From assembly GCF_035943795.1 (NCBI RefSeq), contig NZ_DASZBY010000093.1, forward strand, positions 72,253 through 136,252: 64,000 bases of DNA. The letters are read 5' to 3'. The notes under the pieces were generated by a model. That model made no database searches and was not told where the DNA came from. It saw nothing but the letters and a program-made list of their open reading frames with translations. This DNA comes from Aliidongia sp035943795 (GTDB lineage Bacteria; Pseudomonadota; Alphaproteobacteria; ATCC43930; CGMCC-115725). A program made the position numbers and the translations under genes. Of the stretch, positions 53,911-63,759 are shown one piece after another. Each line of letters starts with the position of its first letter. The first letter of the stretch is position 1.

Positions 53911-54528
53911 TCAGAGCGTGGTCGACGAGCGCAGGCGCTGGTCGCGTTCCAGCTCCGTCTCGGTATAGGCCGGCGCGTTCTCGTCGAAGCGGGTCCAGCC
54001 GGTTTCCCGATAGGCGGCACCGCGCACGGCCGGATCGACCCGGCGATAGCGCTCCAGGATCACTTCCGCCGTCGATGCGATGGAATCCTCGACCCGGACG
54101 GTGACGAGGGTGCCGCCACGACGCACGCCTTCGGCGTAGACGTGGGCGTCTTCCTCGGGAACGCCATTGCCGATCATCGCGCCGATCAGCCCGCCACCGG
54201 CACCGCCGACGACGGCACCACCGGCAGCACCAGCCGCGGTCGCGATCAGCCAGCCGGCCGCCACGACGGGGCCCACGCCGGGGATCGCCAGCATGCCGAG
54301 GCCGGCGAGCAGGCCGGCACCGCCGCCGACGACGGCGCCCAATGCTGCCCCCGTACCGGCACCCGGGCCGGCCTCGTTGCCTTCCTTCACGGGGGCGTGA
54401 TGGCGCTCGCCGACATTGTTGGCGAGCAGGCTGATGTGCTCATGCGCGATGCCGGCAGCTTCCAGCTCGCGCACGGTCGCTTTGGCGTCTTCATAGGAAT
54501 CGTATAATCCGGTGAGCGTGCGGGTCAT
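53911..54528 (-). CDS. Glycine-zipper general stress protein (DUF1269-like)
   Basis: 205 aa. N-terminal GLYDSYEDAKATVRELEAAGI is the small-molecule/stress-protein fold (general stress protein 17M type) also seen in YsnF-like proteins. The middle is a Gly-zipper membrane region (AALGAVVGGGAGLLAGLGML, AAGAAGGAVVGGAGGGLIGA). The C-terminal part (EEDAHVYAEGVRRGGTLVTVRV) is a second small fold. It is probably membrane-associated. It is beside ku genes and an exported PepSY-like gene, possibly a stress-response group. Confidence 0.82.
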   Translation of the reverse strand: MTRTLTGLYDSYEDAKATVRELEAAGIAHEHISLLANNVGERHHAPVKEGNEAGPGAGTGAALGAVVGGGAGLLAGLGMLAIPGVGPVVAAGWLIATAAGAAGGAVVGGAGGGLIGAMIGNGVPEEDAHVYAEGVRRGGTLVTVRVEDSIASTAEVILERYRRVDPAVRGAAYRETGWTRFDENAPAYTETELERDQRLRSSTTL

Positions 54529-54582
54529 GATTGGTCCTCCAAGGCGAGCGCGTTCGTCGCACTGCCGTATTCGTTGGTCCGG

Positions 54583-54909
54583 TTACTGGCCGACGATGTT
54601 GCCCTGGTAGTCGACCGCCACGCCGACGGACTTGCCGTCCTTCGTGGCCGTGCCGCGCCAGACCGACTGATCGTCTTTCTTAAGTGCGCTGACGGCGGAA
54701 TAGCCATGCTTCTCCAGCCGGTCGCGGGCCTGGGCTTCGGTGAAGCTGTTCTTGCCGGCGACCGGAGCCGCGGTGGAATGGCTATCGGCAGTGCCATGCG
54801 TGATGGCGGGCGGCTTCGTGGAACCCGTGGCCGGCGGCGTTTGCGCCACGGCTGTGCCAGCACCGATGATGGCCAGTCCAACGACCGCCGCGGAAAGGAT
54901 CTGTTTCAC
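54583..54909 (-). CDS. Small exported PepSY-like protein
   Basis: 108 aa from a GTG with a GGAGG site (bases after 54910). Signal peptide ILSAAVVGLAIIGAGTAVAQ, then a Thr/Ala/Ser linker and a PepSY-like domain SFTEAQARDRLEKHGYSAVSALKK, VWRGTATKDGKSVGVAVDYQ, GNIVGQ. It is probably periplasmic with unknown role. The ATG at 54936 is an alternative start without a signal change. Confidence 0.75.
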   Translation of the reverse strand: MKQILSAAVVGLAIIGAGTAVAQTPPATGSTKPPAITHGTADSHSTAAPVAGKNSFTEAQARDRLEKHGYSAVSALKKDDQSVWRGTATKDGKSVGVAVDYQGNIVGQ

Positions 54910-54977
54910 GTTTTTCCTCCATGAGACGTTTCTCACGGAGACAAGCGTTCAGATCCCTTTTGGTTGCCGCGGATGGG

Positions 54978-55781
54978 CTAGCGACCCTTGGGCCGCTTCT
55001 CGTCGTCCGCGATGCTTCGGCGCAGCGCGTCCATGATGTTGACGACATTGGTCGGACGCGCGGCTGGTGCCTTTGCCTTGGGCGGACGCTTACCCTTTTT
55101 CTTAGCCGCGATGAGTTTCAGCAGCTCCGCCTGGACCGGGTCGCCCAGCATGCCCGCATCCCACGGGACGGTCTTCTGGTCGATCAGCTTGGAGATGAGA
55201 GCCACCATCTCCGGCTCCGGCTTCTCTGGTTTGATGCCGGCGAAATAATCACCCTGGTCGCGCACTTCGTCGCCGTAGCGCAGCGTCCAGAGCACGATAC
55301 CGCGATCGCGCGGCTCCAGGATGACGGCTCGTTCGCGGCGATAGAGCACCAGGCGCGAAATCCCGACGGTGCCGGTGGCCGCCATCGCCTCGCGGATGAC
55401 GGAGAACGCCTCCTCGCCGACCGGGTCGTTCGGCGTCAGATAATGCGGTGTGTCGTACCAGATCCACTCGATGGATTCGCGCGGCACGAACATCTCGATG
55501 TCGATCGTCCGCGTGCTTTCGAGCGCCACGGCGTCGAGTTCCTCGTCCTCGAGCATGACGTACTCGTGCTCGCCGCGTTCGTAGCCCTTGACCTCGTCGT
55601 CCTCGTCGACCGGCTTGCCGGTCACGCCGTCGACATAGTGGCTGACCACGCGATGGCCGGTCGCCCGGTTCAGGGTGTGAAACCGCACCTTCGAGCTTTC
55701 GGACGTCGCCGGCGTCATCGCGACCGGACAGGTCACGAGCGACAGCTTCAGATAGCCCTTCCAGAACGAACGCGGTGCCAT
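54978..55781 (-). CDS. ku: Ku protein 2 (non-homologous end joining)
   Basis: 267 aa. Same core as Ku 1: MAPRSFWKGYLKLSLVTCPV, VRFHTLNRATGHRVVSHYVD, DEDDEVKGYERGEHEYVMLED, YDTPHYLTPNDPVGEEAF. C-terminal element VVNIMDALRRSIADDEKR. It lacks the long basic tail of Ku 1 (only KAPAAR... before the element). The two Ku proteins face each other around two small genes. Similar paired Ku genes in rhizobia form heterodimers; that is inference here. Confidence 0.95.
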   Translation of the reverse strand: MAPRSFWKGYLKLSLVTCPVAMTPATSESSKVRFHTLNRATGHRVVSHYVDGVTGKPVDEDDEVKGYERGEHEYVMLEDEELDAVALESTRTIDIEMFVPRESIEWIWYDTPHYLTPNDPVGEEAFSVIREAMAATGTVGISRLVLYRRERAVILEPRDRGIVLWTLRYGDEVRDQGDYFAGIKPEKPEPEMVALISKLIDQKTVPWDAGMLGDPVQAELLKLIAAKKKGKRPPKAKAPAARPTNVVNIMDALRRSIADDEKRPKGR

Positions 55782-56158
55782 GGCAGATCCTCGAGCCTGA
55801 GCAGTCGAGCTATAAAGCGTCGCGCGAAGCCGGGGGTTCCCTCCGCCCGTTTCGCGACCGTCGCAGGAAATTCGAAGGGATCGAAAAACCGTCGCCGGGG
55901 TTCATTATTCAGGATCTCGAAACATGCCCGTTGGACTTCCCGCTGGTGGAGGCGACCTTGGAGCTCATCATATCCAACGCGATACCCGAGCGCGTCAGGT
56001 CGGACGCCCGTCGCGCCCCGAAACTTCACGTCGTTACCGGCGGTAAGGTGAAGCCCATCACCCTATCGGCCTCCGAAGTCGGCCTCGCGGACTGCCTGCA
56101 GGAACTGTTCGCGATGTTCGACCAGGACGATCGCCGCGAGGCGCCGAAGCGTAAGTGA
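55775..56158 (+). CDS. Hypothetical 127-aa protein, divergent from ku2
   Basis: No domain is recognised. The first part (residues 1-40) is basic and overlaps the ku2 start by 7 bp, so the real start may be further in. The rest (IIQDLETCPLDFPLVEATLELIISNAIP, KLHVVTGGKVKPITLSASEV, LADCLQELFAMFDQDD) looks like a small mixed alpha/beta domain. Codon use resembles the neighbours. Evidence for a real gene is moderate. Confidence 0.45.
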   Translation: MPWQILEPEQSSYKASREAGGSLRPFRDRRRKFEGIEKPSPGFIIQDLETCPLDFPLVEATLELIISNAIPERVRSDARRAPKLHVVTGGKVKPITLSASEVGLADCLQELFAMFDQDDRREAPKRK

Positions 56159-56200
56159 TCGGGCGGCGGCGCCGCAGAACATGGCGGCCGGCGTGATGCG

Positions 56201-57430
56201 TCAGCCGGCGGCCGTCTGCGTCGCCAGGCGCGGCGCGCTCAGCCGGCCATAGGTCAGCAGCGACAGGCCTCCGAGGACGACCAGACCGCCCAGCACCATG
56301 AAGCCGGGCATGTAGGATCCGGTGCTGCTGTGCAGCATGCCGACCAGGAAGCCCGCGATCGTGCCGCCACCGCCAGCACCCAGGCCGTTCATGATCCCGG
56401 ACGCAGGGCCGACCGCCTCGGGTGCTACCGTCGACTGCAGGATCGACCAGATGTTCGGCGTATAGCTGGCGGCATAGAAGCCGAGCGCCACGGTGATGAG
56501 GGCGAGCTTGGCCATGCCGCCGTCGACCTGCGGCAGGAGCAGCAGCAACCCGCCGGGAATGAGCAGGCCCAGCGACGCGATTAACACCCGCTGCTTCGTC
56601 CGATCGCTGATGATCGCCATGGGAATGGCGAGCAGCACCGCCGCCGCATAGGGCACGGCACTGGCCAGCGCCTGGTCGATCCCGGTGAAGCCCAGGGATT
56701 TCACCACGAGCGGGATCCACAGCGTGATGCCCCAGAACAGCATGCCCTGGGTGATGTAGCTGAACACCAGGAACACGAAGGACCAGCCGCCGAATGAGTC
56801 GAAGTTCAGCGGCGCGCTGGGCTGGCCGCTCGCGTCGGGGCGGAAGGGTGCCTCCGCTTCCGGGCGCAGGCACTTCATGTACAGCGGGACGATGAACACC
56901 AGCCCGAGGCCTCCGGTCAGAAAGAACAGGACGCGCCAGCCGAACGCCTGGTAGATCGGCGTCAGCACCAGGAAGCCGACGGCGAGCGCCAGGAATTGCC
57001 CGTAATATTGGATGAGGCTGTTTGCCTTGGTCAGTTCGTCGGCCGCGAACCAGCCGCGGGCGAAGCGCGACTGCTGCGGCCAGTAGATGCCCTCGGCCAG
57101 CCCGAGGATCGCCCGGCAGACCAGCAAGACCGCAAGCGACGAGGTGAAGCCGATCACCACCGTGGCCATCGACCAGAGCGCGAAGCTCCAGACCACCACG
57201 ACCTTCGGATCGAGCCGGCGCGTGAGGAAGCCGCCCAGGACGTTGGCGAGAGCGTAGCCGATCAGGAAGATGGTCAGCGCCAGGCTGGAGGTGACGGAGA
57301 AACCTTCGCCCGCAAACCCCATGTCCTGCGCTACCGACGGCAGGCTGACCGACAGGTTGCTGCGGTCCAGATAGGCCACGAAAAGCCCGATCATCAGCGA
57401 GCCCCCGATACTCCACCACTTGGACCGCAT
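56201..57430 (-). CDS. MFS transporter (ACS-like) for sugar acid or related anion
   Basis: 409 aa, 12 membrane spans. Signature LDRSNLSVSLPSVAQDMGF and LGLAEGIYWPQQSRFARGWF are typical of the anion:cation symporter group. The start is the ATG at 57430 with GGAGG seven bases upstream; frame is open further. It is last in a minus-strand group with the RraA-like and dehydratase genes and likely imports their substrate. A 170-bp gap with two hairpins separates it from the next gene. Confidence 0.88.
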   Translation of the reverse strand: MRSKWWSIGGSLMIGLFVAYLDRSNLSVSLPSVAQDMGFAGEGFSVTSSLALTIFLIGYALANVLGGFLTRRLDPKVVVVWSFALWSMATVVIGFTSSLAVLLVCRAILGLAEGIYWPQQSRFARGWFAADELTKANSLIQYYGQFLALAVGFLVLTPIYQAFGWRVLFFLTGGLGLVFIVPLYMKCLRPEAEAPFRPDASGQPSAPLNFDSFGGWSFVFLVFSYITQGMLFWGITLWIPLVVKSLGFTGIDQALASAVPYAAAVLLAIPMAIISDRTKQRVLIASLGLLIPGGLLLLLPQVDGGMAKLALITVALGFYAASYTPNIWSILQSTVAPEAVGPASGIMNGLGAGGGGTIAGFLVGMLHSSTGSYMPGFMVLGGLVVLGGLSLLTYGRLSAPRLATQTAAG

Positions 57431-57478
57431 GGTCATCCTCCGGCTGATTATTTGTACGAAGTACCGGCTTCTCGTCGT

Positions 57479-57497
57479 GGCCGGGCTTGACCCGGCC
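57479..57497. repeat. REP-like palindrome 1
   Basis: GGCCGGG-CTTGA-CCCGGCC, perfect 7-bp arms. This is the common alphaproteobacterial intergenic palindrome type, with flanking TCGT and CCTCCACG. It lies between the MFS and RraA-like genes. Confidence 0.55.
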
Positions 57498-57557
57498 CTC
57501 CACGCGGCGGCGCGTCGCGCGTAGTCACCTTGCGGAGGTGTTGGCGGCACGGCATGG

Positions 57558-57581
57558 ATCCCCGGGTCAAGCCCCGGGGAT
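57558..57581. repeat. REP-like palindrome 2
   Basis: ATCCCCGGG-TCAAGC-CCCGGGGAT, perfect 9-bp arms, 61 bp from palindrome 1. The loop TCAAGC is the reverse complement of the GCTTGA of palindrome 1, so both may be copies of one element in opposite orientation. It lies 20 bp after the RraA-like stop codon and may also act as a transcript end. Confidence 0.55.
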
Positions 57582-57600
57582 GAGGTTGGAGGGTGAACCC

Positions 57601-58320
57601 TCACCGCCCCTTCTGTTTCCGCCACGCGTCGAACGCCGCGAGGTTCGTCTCGTCGGTCGGCGGATAGAGACCGAGGATCGACTGGCCGCCCTGGACCCGT
57701 TCCGTCACGAAATCCTCGAACGCGGTCATTTCGGTCGCCTCCGCGGCGATCTCGTCGGCGATCGCGGCCGGCACGATGATCACGCCGTCGACATCGCCCA
57801 CGACCACGTCGCCGGGCCAGACCGCGACGTCGCCGCAGCCGATCGGCACGTTGATGTCGAGCGCCTGATGCAGGGTGAGATTGGTCGGGGCCGAAGGGCG
57901 GCTGTGATATGAGGGCATGTCGAGTGCCGCGATCTCGGACGAATCGCGGAAACCGCCGTCGGTCACCACGCCGGCGACGCCGCGCACCATCAGGCGCGTC
58001 ACCAGGATCGAGCCGGCCGAGGCGGCGCGCGGGTCCTTGCGGCTATCCATGACCAGCACCGCACCGGGCGGGCATTGCTCCACCGCCTGACGCTGCGGAT
58101 GCTCCCGGTTCCGGAACACGGTGAGCGGGTTCAGGTCCTCGCGCGCCGGGATATAGCGCAAGGTGAAGGCCTCGCCGACCATGGTTTCGGTTCGGGCACG
58201 CAGCGGGTGGACGTCCTGGATGAACTGGTTGCGCAGGCCGCGCTTGAACAGCGCCGTCGCCAGCGTCGCGGTGCTGACTTTCTTGAGTTTGTCGCGGGTC
58301 GCGGGGCTGAGCTTGGTCAT
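57601..58320 (-). CDS. RraA-like / HMG-CHA aldolase family protein
   Basis: 239 aa. RraA fold: DVHPLRARTETMVGEAFTLRY, GAVLVMDSRKDPRAASAGSILV, TRLMVRGVAGVVTDGGFRDSSE, HQALDINVPIGCGDVAVWPG, DVDGVIIVPAA. The Arg-Asp of the aldolase motif is kept (GGFRD), but the acidic residue 20 positions before it, present in true HMG/CHA aldolases, is Ser here. It could act as an aldolase on the 2-keto-3-deoxy acid made by the adjacent dehydratase, or as a non-enzymatic relative. 15 bp after the dehydratase gene. Confidence 0.82.
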   Translation of the reverse strand: MTKLSPATRDKLKKVSTATLATALFKRGLRNQFIQDVHPLRARTETMVGEAFTLRYIPAREDLNPLTVFRNREHPQRQAVEQCPPGAVLVMDSRKDPRAASAGSILVTRLMVRGVAGVVTDGGFRDSSEIAALDMPSYHSRPSAPTNLTLHQALDINVPIGCGDVAVWPGDVVVGDVDGVIIVPAAIADEIAAEATEMTAFEDFVTERVQGGQSILGLYPPTDETNLAAFDAWRKQKGR

Positions 58321-58335
58321 GGTGAAGGCTCCGGA

Positions 58336-60096
<1,761 letters not shown>

Positions 60097-60242
60097 GTGC
60101 AATGCCTCGGTCTTGTCCCTGCCGGCGGCATGCTGGCCGACGGCTTTATTGATTCTGGCCCGAGTCGGCCGCGACCGCCACAGGTCGCCTGCCGGGCCGG
60201 CCGGAAAATGCTTCTTGTCCATCTTGTTTATCTGCTAGGGTA

Positions 60243-60254
60243 CTTGCATGCAAG
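60243..60254. promoter_or_regulatory. Palindromic GntR operator candidate
   Basis: CTTGCATGCAAG is a perfect 12-bp palindrome between the divergent dehydratase and GntR genes. It contains an ATG (60248) that could start the GntR frame, but a bound operator there favours the ATG at 60290. Confidence 0.6.
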
Positions 60255-60289
60255 CAAGAAGCACGCAAACCGGGACGGGTACGGAACCG

Positions 60290-61033
60290 ATGGAAGACCC
60301 CATCGATCTGCAATTGACCACCGGCCGGCGGGCGACGATCGCCATGCAGATCTACCGGCATCTGCGCCGTCTGATCGTCGCCGGCGACTACGCGCCGCTG
60401 CAGTCCCTGTCGGAGAATGAGCTCGCCGCGCGCTTCCGCGTCAGCCGCACGCCGATCCGCGAGGCGCTGGGTAAGCTGGAGGAGGAGAAGCTTGTCTCGA
60501 TCCTTCCGCAATATGGCACCTTCGTCGCACCCATCGTGCCGGACCGGGTGTTCAGCGATCAATTCGTGCGCGAGGCGCTGGAGTGCGCGGCGATTGGCGA
60601 GGCCGCAACGCGGTGCACCGAGGCGGACGCCCGCATCCTGTGGGCGATCATCGAGGACCAGCGGAACGCCTCCTCGGAAAAGGCTTTCTTCGCGGCCGAC
60701 GAGGCGATGCATCGCGCACTGATGGCCGTGGCCGATCAGGAGGCGGCCTGGCAGGTCGTCGATGCCGCCAAGGTCAACATCGACCGCATCCGCCACCTGT
60801 CGGTCCGCCACACGTTCAAGCGGCGCCTGATCCTGACCGAGCACGAGCGCATCATCGATGCGGTCGTCGCCCACGATCGGGAGCGCGCGGTCGCGGCCAT
60901 GCGGGAACACCTGCGCGGCGTCTTCGCATCGAGCGCGCAGATGATGCTGACCTACCCCGAATTCTTCCAGGGCGCAGGCGACGCGCCACGCCCGACACGG
61001 CGGAAACGGCCGCCGGGCGACATCCCAGGCTGA
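60290..61033 (+). CDS. GntR-family (FCD) regulator of the sugar-acid module
   Basis: 247 aa from the ATG at 60290 (MEDPIDLQLTTGRR); ATG at 60248 would add 14 residues. Winged helix IAMQIYRHLRRLIVAGDYAP, LSENELAARFRVSRTPIREAL; then FCD: FSDQFVREALECAAIGEAA, FFAADEAMHRALMAVAD, HERIIDAVVAHDRERAVAAM. It likely controls the divergent dehydratase, RraA and MFS genes plus the following MFS gene. Confidence 0.9.
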   Translation: MEDPIDLQLTTGRRATIAMQIYRHLRRLIVAGDYAPLQSLSENELAARFRVSRTPIREALGKLEEEKLVSILPQYGTFVAPIVPDRVFSDQFVREALECAAIGEAATRCTEADARILWAIIEDQRNASSEKAFFAADEAMHRALMAVADQEAAWQVVDAAKVNIDRIRHLSVRHTFKRRLILTEHERIIDAVVAHDRERAVAAMREHLRGVFASSAQMMLTYPEFFQGAGDAPRPTRRKRPPGDIPG

Positions 61034-61093
61034 AGGCGGCGGCGATCATCCGACCGGCGCCGAAGCCGGCAACGACAACCAAAGGGGGAAACA

Positions 61094-62371
61094 GTGCAAG
61101 ACCGGGAAGACCGCGCCATCAAAAAGGCCGCGTGGCGGCTGTTGCCGCTGCTGATCCTGCTCTATCTCGTGGCGTACATCGACCGGCAAAACGTCAGCTT
61201 CGCCAAGTTGCAGATGCTGGGCAGCCTGGGCATGAGCGAGGCCGCCTACGGCCTGGGCGCCTCGCTGTTCTTCATCGGCTACCTGATCTTCGAAATCCCC
61301 AGCAATATGGCGCTGCACCGGTTCGGCGCCAGACGCTGGATCGCACGGATCATGCTGACCTGGGGCCTGGTCACGATCGCGCTGGCCTGGACCAGTTCGG
61401 CCACCATGTTCTACGTGCTGCGCTTCCTGCTGGGCGCCGCCGAGGCCGGCCTATACCCGGGCGTGATCTATTACATGACCCTGTGGTTCCCGGAGCGTTA
61501 TCGGGTCCGGGTCGTCGGCTATTTCACGCTCGGGAGCAGCCTCGGCAACATGGTCGGCGCGCTGATCAACGGCGTACTGCTGGACCTGAACGGCCTGTTC
61601 GGGCTCGAAGGCTGGCGCTGGGTGTTCCTGGTGACCGGCATCGCGCCGGTCGTGCTGACTTTCGTCACCTGGCGCCTGTTGCCGGATGGGCCTGGCGAGG
61701 CGCGCTTCCTGGATCCGGCCGAACGCGAGGCGATCCGCTCGGCGGTCCGGCGCGACGCGCCCAAGCTGCCGCGCCACGGCAATCCGTTCGCTGTGCTGAC
61801 CCAGGGCCGCATCTTCGTGCTGGCGTTCTTCTACACGATGATTTCGATGTCGATCTACGGCATCGGCTATTGGCTGCCGACGGTCGTCAAAGGCTTCGGC
61901 GTCACCAGCACGGTCAATGGCCTCTTGAACATGATCCCGTGGTTCCTCACCTCGCTCGTGCTGCTGTGGCTGCCCGGTCGGTTGCAGACCCCGGGCACGA
62001 TCCTGCGCTGCGTCGGGCTGGCGGTGATCGTCGGCATCCTATGCTTCTGCATCAGCACCTTCGCCGCATCGCCGATGGTGAGGCTCGCGGCCCTGGCGCT
62101 GGGCGCGCCATGCCTCTACGTCATGATCCCGTGCTTCTGGTCGGTTCCGGCCCGGTTGCTGACCGGCGCCCAGGCCGCCGCAGGCATCGCCGCCATCAAT
62201 TCGCTGGGCAACATCGGCGGCTTCGTCGGCCAGAACATCATGCCCTGGGTCAAGGACACGACCGGCAGCGATGCCGCCCCCATGCTGGTGCCTGCCGCCT
62301 GCCTGGCCGTGCTCGGCCTGGGCGCGATCCTGGCATCCCGCTCGACGACCATCTCGCCGGCTGTCCCATAG
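61094..62371 (+). CDS. MFS transporter (ACS family), GntR-linked
   Basis: 425 aa, 12 membrane spans from a GTG at 61094 after a GGGGGAA site. It carries the ACS motif YLVAYIDRQNVSFAKLQM, and LGAAEAGLYPGVIYYMTLWFPERYR. Together with the MFS at 56 kb this gives two transporters for one locus; they may import different acids or act in import and export. It is the last gene before lower-GC DNA. Confidence 0.9.
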   Translation: MQDREDRAIKKAAWRLLPLLILLYLVAYIDRQNVSFAKLQMLGSLGMSEAAYGLGASLFFIGYLIFEIPSNMALHRFGARRWIARIMLTWGLVTIALAWTSSATMFYVLRFLLGAAEAGLYPGVIYYMTLWFPERYRVRVVGYFTLGSSLGNMVGALINGVLLDLNGLFGLEGWRWVFLVTGIAPVVLTFVTWRLLPDGPGEARFLDPAEREAIRSAVRRDAPKLPRHGNPFAVLTQGRIFVLAFFYTMISMSIYGIGYWLPTVVKGFGVTSTVNGLLNMIPWFLTSLVLLWLPGRLQTPGTILRCVGLAVIVGILCFCISTFAASPMVRLAALALGAPCLYVMIPCFWSVPARLLTGAQAAAGIAAINSLGNIGGFVGQNIMPWVKDTTGSDAAPMLVPAACLAVLGLGAILASRSTTISPAVP

Positions 62372-62447
62372 CGGGATGGAGATCCCGGCGACACTGGTCG
62401 CCGCCCATGCCCGCGAGGCGCGCTAGTACCTCTGCACAGTGATGTTG

Positions 62448-62478
62448 AAGGGTTGACCTAGGTCCAGAAACGACCCTT
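62448..62478. repeat. Inverted repeats at the start of the lower-GC region
   Basis: AAGGGT (62448-62453) and ACCCTT (62473-62478) flank a perfect palindrome GACCTAGGTC (62455-62464). No insertion-sequence end is recognised; the stretch marks the change from MFS gene to accessory DNA. Confidence 0.35.
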
Positions 62479-62531
62479 GTAGGTCGTGCAGCCGGCTTTT
62501 CTGAATGCCCGATTGCAGACATAATCCAACG

Positions 62532-62927
62532 ATGCTTACGCTTGCGATCACAGGCTTTGATGCCGACCCAAATCGGGTGACCGACATCCTCGGCATCGAA
62601 CCTACTTCCGTCGGAAGGATGGGCGAGCCATCACAGAGTGGCAGACCCCGCAACTCCAATGGATGGTGGAAGGATGTCGAACCTGAGCGGCTCGTTAGCG
62701 CCAGCCAGCACGCGGACGCAATGGTGCGGATGCTCGATCATCTGCAGGGGCGCGAGAGTCACTTCAATCGGCTGCGGAAGGAAATTGAGCCGCTCAACAT
62801 GTCGATCTACGGCGGCCTTCACGTAGAAGCAGATCGGCAATGCGGCGTGTTCCTCGATCCGGACCAGATGCAACTGCTCGCCAATTGCGGCGTCGGATGG
62901 GGCCTCGACTTGTTCGTAAATCGATAG
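62532..62927 (+). CDS. DUF4279 domain protein
   Basis: 131 aa. The whole length fits DUF4279: LTLAITGFDADPNRVTDILGIEPTSVGRMGEPSQSGRPR (in two parts), NGWWKDVE, LDHLQGRESHFNRLRKEIEPL, VFLDPDQMQLLANCGVGWGLDLFV. Small proteins of this family have no known role. GC is lower than in the rest of the window. It sits 16 bp before the HNH gene and may form an operon with it. Confidence 0.75.
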   Translation: MLTLAITGFDADPNRVTDILGIEPTSVGRMGEPSQSGRPRNSNGWWKDVEPERLVSASQHADAMVRMLDHLQGRESHFNRLRKEIEPLNMSIYGGLHVEADRQCGVFLDPDQMQLLANCGVGWGLDLFVNR

Positions 62928-62943
62928 TGGCAGCGGTTGACCC

Positions 62944-63759
62944 ATGAGTGTTGCTGAGCCAGGCATGAACATTCTATCGAATAATGCGCAGGTCTTTGCC
63001 CCGATCGGTCGTTGCATTTATTGCGGCAGCAGTGGCAGAGGCACGCTGACCAAAGAGCACATCATCCCGATAGGCATCGGTGGCGGCTTAATTCTGCCTC
63101 AAGCGAGTTGCACGCCTTGCCAACAGGAGATCAATCGCTTCGAGACGATATGCATGCGCAAAATCTTCCTGCCTTTCAGACGGGCGACAGGGTTAGTGCG
63201 GCACGGCAGTGATCTTCCGAAATCGATACCTCTGATTTTCGACTTAGACCTCAGAGGTCCAACATTTGTGAGCCTGGATGAGCATCCGAACGTCGTTGTA
63301 ATCCCGGCATTGAGAAACCTTCCTGGAATCCTCGCGGGGGGCGCTCCCAGCAATCGGGTTGATTTCGACTACAAGATTTTCGCTGGCGTCGAGATCATGG
63401 AGGAAACGCAGAAGCGGCTGGAAGAGCAGAAACGTGTGGGCATAGGCATTGACGGCTTCGCGTGGGTCCGCCTGCTTGCCAAGATCGCACACGGGATAGC
63501 GGTCGCCGAACTAGGACTAGAGGGATTCAATCCCGAACTTCCCGACCTGATTTTGGGTCGCAACCTCAACCTCGCAAGCTATCTTGTAGGCAAGGGACCC
63601 TCGCTGACGCCGGAACCTGATCGCCCGCCCTTGCACCAGGTCAGCCGATTAGAGGCTGCCGTAAACGACCGCAAAATGGTCGCGGTGCAGATACGGTTGT
63701 TCGCCGAACTCGGGGCCGAGGTACCAACGAACATCGTCGTCGCTGGAATGCCGGTCTGA
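62944..63759 (+). CDS. HNH endonuclease-like protein
   Basis: 271 aa. A compact HNH zinc site: CIYCGSSGRGTLTKEHIIP, then ASCTPCQQEINRFE: two CxxC pairs and the EH of the HNH core, with the third-position N in QQEINRF. The C-terminal 200 residues have no recognised domain. The start may also be at MNILSNN (62965). It lies in lower-GC DNA next to DUF4279. Possible roles are phage or plasmid defence or mobile-element biology; none is shown. Confidence 0.78.
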   Translation: MSVAEPGMNILSNNAQVFAPIGRCIYCGSSGRGTLTKEHIIPIGIGGGLILPQASCTPCQQEINRFETICMRKIFLPFRRATGLVRHGSDLPKSIPLIFDLDLRGPTFVSLDEHPNVVVIPALRNLPGILAGGAPSNRVDFDYKIFAGVEIMEETQKRLEEQKRVGIGIDGFAWVRLLAKIAHGIAVAELGLEGFNPELPDLILGRNLNLASYLVGKGPSLTPEPDRPPLHQVSRLEAAVNDRKMVAVQIRLFAELGAEVPTNIVVAGMPV

